From NCBI GenBank assembly GCA_021234155.1, contig JAJEKV010000002.1, positions 40,413,841-40,477,840 of the forward strand: 64,000 bases of DNA, written 5' to 3'. Shown piece after piece: positions 56,876 through 64,000 of the stretch. The position numbers were made by a program, and so were the translations under genes. The notes beneath the pieces are model-generated. The model had not been told where the DNA came from, ran no database searches, and saw only the letters and a list, made by a program, of their open reading frames with translations. Numbering within the stretch: position 1 is the first letter of the stretch; every line of letters begins with the position of its first letter. Source of the DNA: Isoetes taiwanensis. Taxonomy: Eukaryota > Streptophyta > Lycopodiopsida > Isoetales > Isoetaceae.

Positions 56876-58300
56876 CCATAGCTACCCGGAACGGGAACTG
56901 GAACGGGAACTTGGACCCAAATTTGGGAACGGAAACGGGAACGGATGGGAACGGGAACGTCCAACTTTCGAATTTTTTAAAAGTGAAAATGGTTTTGGAG
57001 TTCCCTTTGCATATAGATTATCATAGAACACTTAGAACAGAAAAATGTGAAATACATAGTGATGGGTTAAAGTAATAGGTAAAACCATTCTTTAACCATA
57101 GAACACTTAGAACAGAAAAATGTGAAATACATAGTGATGGGTTAAAAGTAATAGGTAAAACCATTCTTTAACGTTCATCAAGAGTTTGGTTCTCTTTCTC
57201 TTTCCTAATCTCAGATATGTTTACACATCATAATGGCCAACTTGTGTATATTGATGCTCATAATGTTGTGAGATTTGTGACTAAAATGAGAACATGCTAG
57301 ACAATCACTATAAATAGTTGTTATTGCAAAAGAGCATATAGTTCTATTATGAGCTTTCAAAGGCCATTCAGAAGCTTTCCAAGTTCTCTCGATATTTAGG
57401 ATATATTTCTAAGCATAAATCGTCCTATTTTTTTTCCCTTTATTGTAAGATCATTCTGCTGATTCTTTCATGCCATACTTTGGCATCATTTAGAATTCTT
57501 GATCTTGTGAGCATCCAAACATTCAGATAAAAGGGACAGGAAAAGACATGATTGCGTTGTATTGTTCCCTTAATCTGGTTATCATGTATTTGATCTACAT
57601 ATGATCACGGTATTTCTCTGAGTAGGATAAAAGCAAACAAATGACATGACCAGAAAGGTTTACATATCACTTACTTACAAATCTATTCTTACAAGTTTGC
57701 ATCAAAAAGCTTACAAGTTTTATGCTTTCCTCTCAAAGATTTCGATGGCACAGAGGGCAGGCTCTAGTAGTCTCCATTGCTCCAGCCAGATAACAGAGCC
57801 AGCTCCTGCAGCAGAGGTCGTAGCAGAGGTCAAAGCCGAGCTACTGCAGCAGAGGTGTTTCGTTCGAGAGTGAGAGATAAAAGAATGAGGAGTACTCTCT
57901 GGATTGCTAAAATGAATTTACCTTCCGAGTTCAGAGTTTGATAGCTGGGCAACAGGCTCCTCTAGTCCAAAAGATATAGTACGCTCCTTCAACACTTTAG
58001 TAGCAGTAGTCCCAATCCGACATCAGGCCACAGATCCGACACCAAGCCGTCAAAAGCCACGAACAAGGGGAAAAAATAGCTCTTTTTTTAGTATTTCGAC
58101 ACTTTTTTTGTTGTTTCTTTGTAAATTTAATGCTAAAAAAAATTTGCTACCGGGAAATCAAGTTCCCATTTATGGGAACTTCGTCCGAAACTTAGTTCCC
58201 GGTAGCACATGTAGTGGGAACTTGGCTAGGAGTTCCCGGAACTCTGGACCCCTCGAGTTAGAACAGAACCAAGTTGAACTTGGTTTCTCGGTAGCTATGG
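56876..58300. mobile_element. Non-autonomous DNA transposon with TTAAAA target duplication, 1.43 kb
   Basis: The left end CCATAGCTACC and the right end GGTAGCTATGG are inverted copies, and both are bordered by TTAAAA (56870-56875 and 58301-58306). Subterminal GGGAACTTGG / CCAAGTTC-type motifs are enriched at both ends. The left has ACGGGAAC repeated several times (56889-56960); the right has GGGAACTT and its complement (58155-58290). Only short frames lie inside, so it would need a helper transposase. The superfamily is not assigned: a 6-bp TTAAAA duplication does not fit the common plant families well. Confidence 0.6.
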
Positions 58301-58306
58301 TTAAAA

Positions 58307-59965
58307 CCGCCTGCGTGAATTGTGACATGGTTTGAAGGCTACTTTTTGAAATCACTAGATAAAGAATGCATAACTTGCAAGATGAGTGGCAACACTAAAT
58401 GTACAAGTAGATAGCTCGTGGTAGGTGGTTAACATAAATTATATTCGTTAGTTTCTACCAAAAGAAGAAGATGGAATTTCACTTATGCACTAATGAAGGG
58501 AGAAATACCCCACACGGTTTTGAAAACTATTCATGGTGCTAGTGTTGACCTTCAACCTGGCTTAAGAGTCAAACGGAAGAAGCCAACTTGAAACTACGCT
58601 CAAGTTGGAGGTAGAATCTCTAGATCACTTAAGGTGACAAGTCTATAGAAGAAAAAACCACTGGAAAGCTCAAAAGAGCAGTTGTTCATACCTTTCCCAT
58701 TTCTGGAAAATGGTAGCAATACTCAAGTCAAAGTGCTTTGCAAAGGTTGTCAAAGTGCACAAGTGCCAATAGTTGCAAGGAGCAATGGCAACCTGTCAAA
58801 AGTGGATTTGCAATGAAGGATATTGTACTACAGAATTGTTTATAATGGCAAAATGCTAGAAATCATATCAGAGATAATTTTTTGAGACTTGATAGGCAAT
58901 TTTCATTGATGTAAGGATAAGCAGGCCATAATAATACTATGTTGAGGATTATCAATACCTCATGCACAACAAAGGTCATTCAAAAATTCATATATAGTAT
59001 TATAAGAACATAAGTTTCAGCCAGATTTTTGCAAATCGAATCGAGGAATGTACATGAGCTTTGAGAATTCTTTAACACATGTTCAGCGTGTATCAATGTT
59101 GAATTTGAGCATGTCTGGGCCTTAAAAAACTTATGTAGATATTTCCCATGTATATATTTTTCATATTGATGGTTCCAGAATATTAGATCTTAAATTTAGG
59201 CTTGTTGGGTAGATAATGCACGGGAATCCAAGAATAGATAGGTTACATAGCTCATGGCATCAATTGTGGCATGATTCGAGCCGATATTCAGAGTTTTAGG
59301 GTCCATAGCAGTTTTTTCAAGTAGAGGCCCGAGTACTCGTATGTATTTTTCGCGTATACTCCCATCGTATATGTGTATAATTTTTTTTTTTGCAATGGTC
59401 ATGATGGTTAATGGTTCTTAAGGGCCAAAAATAACTCCTTTAATGATTTAAACTCTCAGAGCCGATTCACGTGCACGATGGCATCCCTTACCATCATGTA
59501 AAAAGGCAAGCCCTTTTACACGCACCATCATCTGCCATCGCCAAAAAGCACAGGGCAAAACAGGGCCCCTCTCCAGTGATAATTGCATGTCAACCCAGCC
59601 TTAGGACTATGGTGGATATGCCCAAGACTATAATTCTTGACTAGGGCAATTTTGTGAGGCACCTTGGGACCATGGTAGAACCACTTGGGCATATAAAATC
59701 GGGCATGAGGTAATGCAAACTTGTAATATGAAGCAATGGTCATGGGGCCTCTTCAAAGCCATAGTAATAATACAAGGGTAGTATGGTGATGGTGTAAAAA
59801 TATAAACCCATATCAAGGGACAATGGTGAAAAAAAAGGAACATGGGTGTTTGAGCAAAAAGCAAAAGTGTGGCACAATATGAAAAGTCATCGGGCATGAA
59901 CTTAAAATAGTTAGAAGGGACACGTAGGAAAAAATAAGCAAATGTGCAAGGTGTATCTTGAGTTG
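58307..59965. other. Non-coding spacer
   Basis: No gene is recognised. A 16-bp direct repeat GAAAAGTCATCGGGCA occurs near 59880 and 59966, the second at the left edge of the LINE fragment. Confidence 0.5.
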
Positions 59966-59977
59966 AAAAGTCATCGG

Positions 59978-61265
59978 GCAAGCATTTCCTTGATTCCTAA
60001 GGTTAAGCAGCCTTCTACCATTAATGATTGGAGGCCTATCTCCTTGTTGTCCTCTGTGTACAAGATTATTGCGAAAGCCCTGGCACCCTGGCAGAGAAGT
60101 TGAAGCCGGTGTTGACTTCTTCCATAGTAAGGTGCAGTCTGGGTTTTTGGGAGGAACATTTTGACTAATGGTGCCGCAGCTTATGAGGGCGCCAGGAGAA
60201 CAGGTCACGGCATTGCCTATCTTAAGCTTGACTTTGCCAAAGCTTACGATAGTGTCTGTTGGGAGTTCTTGTCTGCCATGATGTTAGTGTTGGGCTGTGG
60301 TCCACGCTTTACAGAGACAATCCATGAAGTCGCATAGGTCAAAGACGGGCTACGGTGGTGCGCCAGGTGAACCCTCCGCGCCTTTTTCTCCTTAGGCGAG
60401 AGGGGTGCGCCGGGGGTGCCCTTTTGGCCGCTTTTGTTTACGATTGTGGGCGAGGCACCGTCTCGCTTGTTTTTGGTCGCAGTGAAGGAGGGGTGGTGGA
60501 TGGCTTCGGATGCGGGATGGTAGCCGCCAGATTATTAACCGGTTCGGGCCGATGACACTTTCCTCTTCTTGGTGGCGGAAGAGAGGAATCATGAATGTGA
60601 AGGGTTTGCTGGATACTTTCTCCTTGGCCTCGGGCATTCTTCTGAATTGGGGTAAATGCTCCGCATTATGGGCCCAGCTGACTCCGCCTCCCCCTTGTTT
60701 GGCTCTATTCCCTTGGAAGGTGCTTCCAGGTAATGTGTGTACTAAGCTGTTGGGTATTCCCTTTGGAGGGGATGTTTCTATGGGGAGGGTGTGGGATGAG
60801 ATTTTGCAGGGGTTACAGAAACACCTCAATTGGTGGAAGGGTAGCAAGTTGTCCATGGCAGGTAGGATCACTATTGCCAAGTCAGTACTTTGTAGCACTC
60901 ATGTGTATACAGCATCTGCGATGTTAGCTCATGAGGGTAAGATACAGGCTTTGGATAAGATTGTTCGAAATTTTGTGTGGGGCGGGGATGATGAAGGGGC
61001 GGTTGTTAAAGTGGCTTGGTGGAAGTGTTTCCGCCCTCGGGAGGATGGGGGCTTGGCCATTCTGGATTTGGCGCTGCATAGTAAGGTGTTGGTCTCCAAG
61101 TTTGTTTGGAGCACTGTGCAGGATGGAGCATCTTCTCGTGATGCGGCACTGTTGTTACAGTCTCTTCGCCATTGTGTGGCGTTTGGGAAGCCGTCTGTGC
61201 ATGTGGAGTTGCCCTGGGCACTGTTGTATGGTCTCCGGCCTTCCCCACATGCATCCCCTTTTCTC
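59978..61265 (+). mobile_element. L1-type LINE reverse transcriptase fragment, truncated at both ends
   Basis: The plus strand contains ISLIPKVKQPSTINDWRPIS near 59980 and LKLDFAKAYDSVCWEFL near 60227, the RT core of plant L1-type LINEs. A FADDT-like stretch (RADDTFLFL) follows near 60545-60572. An uninterrupted 256-codon frame (60510-61280) then carries SLASGILLNWGKCSALWAQL, WKGSKLSMAGRITIAKSVLC, IVRNFVWGGDDEGAVVKVAW and WKCFRPREDGGLAILDLAL. The earlier part has frameshifts and stops. The copy is cut off abruptly at 61265, where the large duplicate begins in mid-domain, so the zinc-binding 3' part is missing. Confidence 0.85.
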
Positions 61266-61820
61266 ACATCCTCTTATTAGCAATTGGCAGTAGAAATTGG
61301 AAACAATTTCCCTTATAGGTATTTCCATTGTAGCCGACCATCTTAGTTGACTTTGCAAAAATAAATCATCAGGACAGTCCGCTCATCATCCGCTATAGAA
61401 TTTCTTCAAGCTGAGTTGAACGGTTTAAAATGGTCTAGACGGTCATTCATACCATTGTTATAAGGTAAGGTAACTGGGACAAGATTCCCAGTTTAGCTGC
61501 GATCGACAGAGCCGGGAGCAGCTAACTGGGAGTCTTGGACCAGTTAGCTTACCCTAATAATACCATAATTGAGTCGTCGTCGTTTGCATTTCTCCGTTTG
61601 CTTCTTGGCTCGAGCTTCTGGCTATGGTGTCTGTAGCTCTCCAGCCTTGCAGGATCTGAAACGCAATCGCCACTGAAACCCCATCGACGGATCTGGAACC
61701 GCCATAGCCGGATCTGTCCGGTCGCCACTGAGACCCCATCGCCGGATCTGGAACCGCCATAGCCAGATCTATCCGATTGCTTTAGGGCACTTTTGTGCAA
61801 AAATCCACCAGCTCTATAGG

Positions 61821-62335
61821 TCATCGAGAATCTGTGCTCATGATTGTTATTCTGTGACGTTCTTCCTGCCTCTCCCTTTGTTTCTTTTCCTTCTCTTCCT
61901 TTCTTAGCTGTTTCTCCCAATCCTTCTGCCTTTTCAACTCATCATTGACATTCTGTTCAACAATCAAAACAGTCGAAGGTTTCTTGGACCTCCCTTTCTT
62001 CTTTCCTTTGCCAATCGATTCATGGGAGGCATCAGCCATAAGCATAAGATTATGCTACACATTTTCCACACCTAATTCTAACTGCTTAGATGGATTTTCA
62101 AGGAAGGTACTATTGTCGAAGAGAGCATGATCATCACTCTGAATTGGCTGCTGCATGGACCTCACAAGGCAATCATCCACCTCCATCAAGGCCCGCCCTC
62201 ATCGATCAGTATGCCCAGAGCATAGCAACTGCCTAGCTATCATCTTCAGCATCCTAAATTTTGAAAAAACAATGTCTAAAACATACCTGTATTCGTGTTG
62301 CTTCCGGCTGCAGAGGAGTGATCAGGAGACGCCAT
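61821..62335 (-). pseudogene. Charged coiled-coil protein fragment, copy 2
   Basis: Duplicate of the minus-strand sequence at 55829-56345. The first exon again starts with MASPDHSSAAGSNT (62335 downwards), and the charged exon is intact with one Pro to Ser change (KKPSTV in place of KKPPTV). The middle part differs by indels near 62172-62205. Confidence 0.35.
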
Positions 62336-62602
62336 CACCAAAACCACATGATATCAGCGCAAACATCCTCTTATCAGCAATTGGCAGCAGAAATTAGAAA
62401 CAAGCTGCCTTCCGACACGACATAGCAGATCAGGGATAAAATCAGATGCCCACACGACATGCCTTCACAGTGAGCTAAAAAATGAACCACTATATTTAAC
62501 CAATATCATATTATCTAAAAACCATGATATATATGGCTTTCTATGCATGAATCTATTTGATAGAATAGAATAGAATAGAATTTTTAGCGTGTCCACGGAG
62601 GA

Positions 62603-62712
62603 TAGAATAGAATAGAATAGAATAGAATAGAATAGAATAGAATAGAATAGAATAGAATAGAATAGAATAGAATAGAATAGAATAGAATAGAATAGAATAG
62701 AATAGAATAGAA
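62603..62712. repeat. (AATAG)n pentanucleotide microsatellite, copy 2
   Basis: Same array as 56611-56722, about 22 units, with one extra unit in the small flanking run at 62562-62580. Confidence 0.97.
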
Positions 62713-62865
62713 GAAAACCACATGCCATAGTGGTTTATCGATATATATAATGTTTTGTTATATTGTTTTTTATGTTGATTGTAGTGGTTTATTAAAATAG
62801 TCGGTTTTTTATATAGTTTCATGCGACTATAGTGGTTCATCACAACTAGTAATGGTTTGTTAAAA

Positions 62866-64000
62866 CCATAGCTACCCGGAACGGGAACTGGAACGGGAAC
62901 TTGGACCCAAATTTGGGAACTAAACGGAACGGATGGGAACGGAACGTCCAACTTTTTTAATTTTTAAAAGTGAAAATGGTTTTGGAGTTCCCTTTGCATA
63001 TAGATTATCATAGAACACTTAGAACGTAAAAAATGTGAAATACATAGTGATGGGTTAAAGTAATAGGTAAAACCATTCTTTAACCATAGAACACTTAGAA
63101 CAGAAAAATGTGAAATACATAGTGATGGGTTAAAAGTAATAGGTAAAACCATTCTTTAACGTTCATCAAGAGTTTGGTTCTCTTTCTCTTTCCTAATCTC
63201 AGATATGTTTACACATCATAATGGCCAACTTGTGTATATTGATGCTCATAATGTTGTGAGATTTGTGACTAAAATGAGAACATGCTAGACAATCACTATA
63301 AATAGTTGTTATTGCAAAAAGAGCATATAGTTCTATTATGAGCTTTCAAAGGCCATCAGAAGCTTTCCAAGTTCTCTCGATATTTAGGATATATTTCTAA
63401 GCATAAATCGTCCTATTTTTTTTCCCTTTATTGTAAGATCATTCTGCTGATTCTTTCATGCCATACTTTGGCATCATTTAGAATTCTTGATCTTGTGAGC
63501 ATCCAAACATTCAGATAAAAGGGACAGGAAAAGACATGATTGCGTTGTATTGTTCCCTTAATCTGGTTATCATGTATTTGATCTACATATGATCACGGTA
63601 TTTCTCTGAGTAGGATAAAAGCAAACAAATGACATGACCAGAAAGGTTTACATATCACTTACTTACAAATCTATTCTTACAAGTTTGCATCAAAAAGCTT
63701 ACAAGTTTTATGCTTTCCTCTCAAAGATTTCGATGGCACAGAGGGCATGCTCTAGTAGTCTCCATTGCTCCAGCCGAATAGAGAGCCGGCTCACGCAGCA
63801 GAGGTCGAAAGGGCAGAGGTCAAAGCCGAAGCCTCGCAGCAGTAGGTGTTTTTCGATTCGAGAGTGAGAGATAAAAGAATGAGGAGTACTCTCGGATTGC
63901 TAAAATGAATTTACCTTCCGAGTTCAGAGTTTGATAGCTGGGCAACAGGCTCCTCTAGTCCAAAAGATACAGTACGCTCCTTCAACACTTTAGTAGCAGT
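62866..64000. mobile_element. Second copy of the TTAAAA-flanked TIR element, left part only
   Basis: Starts with CCATAGCTACC after TTAAAA (62860-62865), as at 56876. The right end lies beyond the window. It was copied as part of the larger duplication, not by independent transposition. Confidence 0.6.

Larger units (their letters stand above)
55274..58012. repeat. Large direct duplication, copy 1
   Basis: Nearly identical to 61266-64000, at an offset of 5992 bp on the left falling to 5988 on the right because of small indels. It contains the minus-strand charged gene, a TAGAA microsatellite and the 1.4-kb TIR element. Copy 2 runs off the window, so the true right end is unknown. Confidence 0.95.
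61266..64000. repeat. Large direct duplication, copy 2 (continues past the window)
   Basis: Near-identical partner of 55274-58012, with small indels and substitutions. Differences include a changed stretch near 62172-62210, a few bases in the GGGAAC region near 62920-62945, and small indels near 63775-63850. High identity implies a recent event. Confidence 0.95.

Noticed and set aside
56475..56964. Open frames of YSILF repeats on the minus strand
   Set aside because: They are translations of the AATAG microsatellite, where a 5-bp repeat keeps frames open every 15 bp. The copy at 62.5 kb is the same.
55274..64000. The two 2.7-kb repeats as long terminal repeats of one LTR retrotransposon
   Set aside because: No TG...CA ends, primer binding site, polypurine tract, gag or pol lie between them. 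The internal sequence is a plus-strand LINE fragment, and a third partial copy sits outside. Segmental duplication fits better.

Overview
This is nuclear DNA from a land plant. It has spliced genes with GT/AG introns, plant-type PPR and mTERF organelle proteins, a cytosolic chaperonin gene, and a large load of decayed retroelements, tandem repeats and small DNA transposons. One large gene encodes an axonemal (flagellar) protein, so the plant should make swimming sperm. Together with the PPR style and repeat load this suggests a fern or another seed-free plant, with a cycad or ginkgo less likely. This is inference; no species can be read from the sequence.

Layout. 1.7-9.1 kb: a 14-exon plus-strand gene for an AXDND1-like axonemal dynein light-chain-domain protein with a C-terminal EF hand. 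9-21 kb: minisatellites, a GATA microsatellite, two decayed LINE ORF2 copies (12.4-15.5 and 17.3-19.1 kb), a decayed transposase-like reading on the minus strand (15.7-17.2 kb) and a broken receptor-kinase exon (20.9-21.3 kb). 21.9-28 kb: a small proline-rich candidate gene, a 19-bp satellite, a 0.8-kb tandem repeat ending in a large inverted copy, and three more tandem arrays. 28.3-29.8 kb: a minus-strand LINE ORF1 remnant that runs straight into a LINE 3' tail. 32.6-37 kb: a glycine-rich pseudogene, a PPR pseudogene, and a multi-pass membrane protein gene whose probable intron holds a 5'-truncated LINE with a poly(A) tail. 39-42 kb: LTR-retrotransposon debris (a Copia gag fragment, a gag with a mutated zinc knuckle, a tRNA-iMet primer binding site) and an unusual palindromic array. 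42.5 kb: another PPR relic. 43.4-44.8 kb: an intact mTERF gene. 46.7-50.2 kb: a complete 15-exon CCT6 (TCP-1 zeta) gene. A pair of TTA-flanked MITEs in opposite orientation brackets this gene. 52-54.8 kb: a small promoter/ORF and a decayed pogo-like transposase. 55-64 kb: a recent 2.7-kb-plus direct duplication that includes a 1.4-kb TIR element, with a truncated L1-type LINE between the two copies.

The genes do not form a pathway. AXDND1-like (sperm axoneme), mTERF (organelle gene expression) and CCT6 (cytosolic protein folding) are independent loci in a repeat-rich background. Exon boundaries of AXDND1-like and CCT6 were derived by hand from splice sites and reading-frame continuity, and both assemble into whole numbers of codons.
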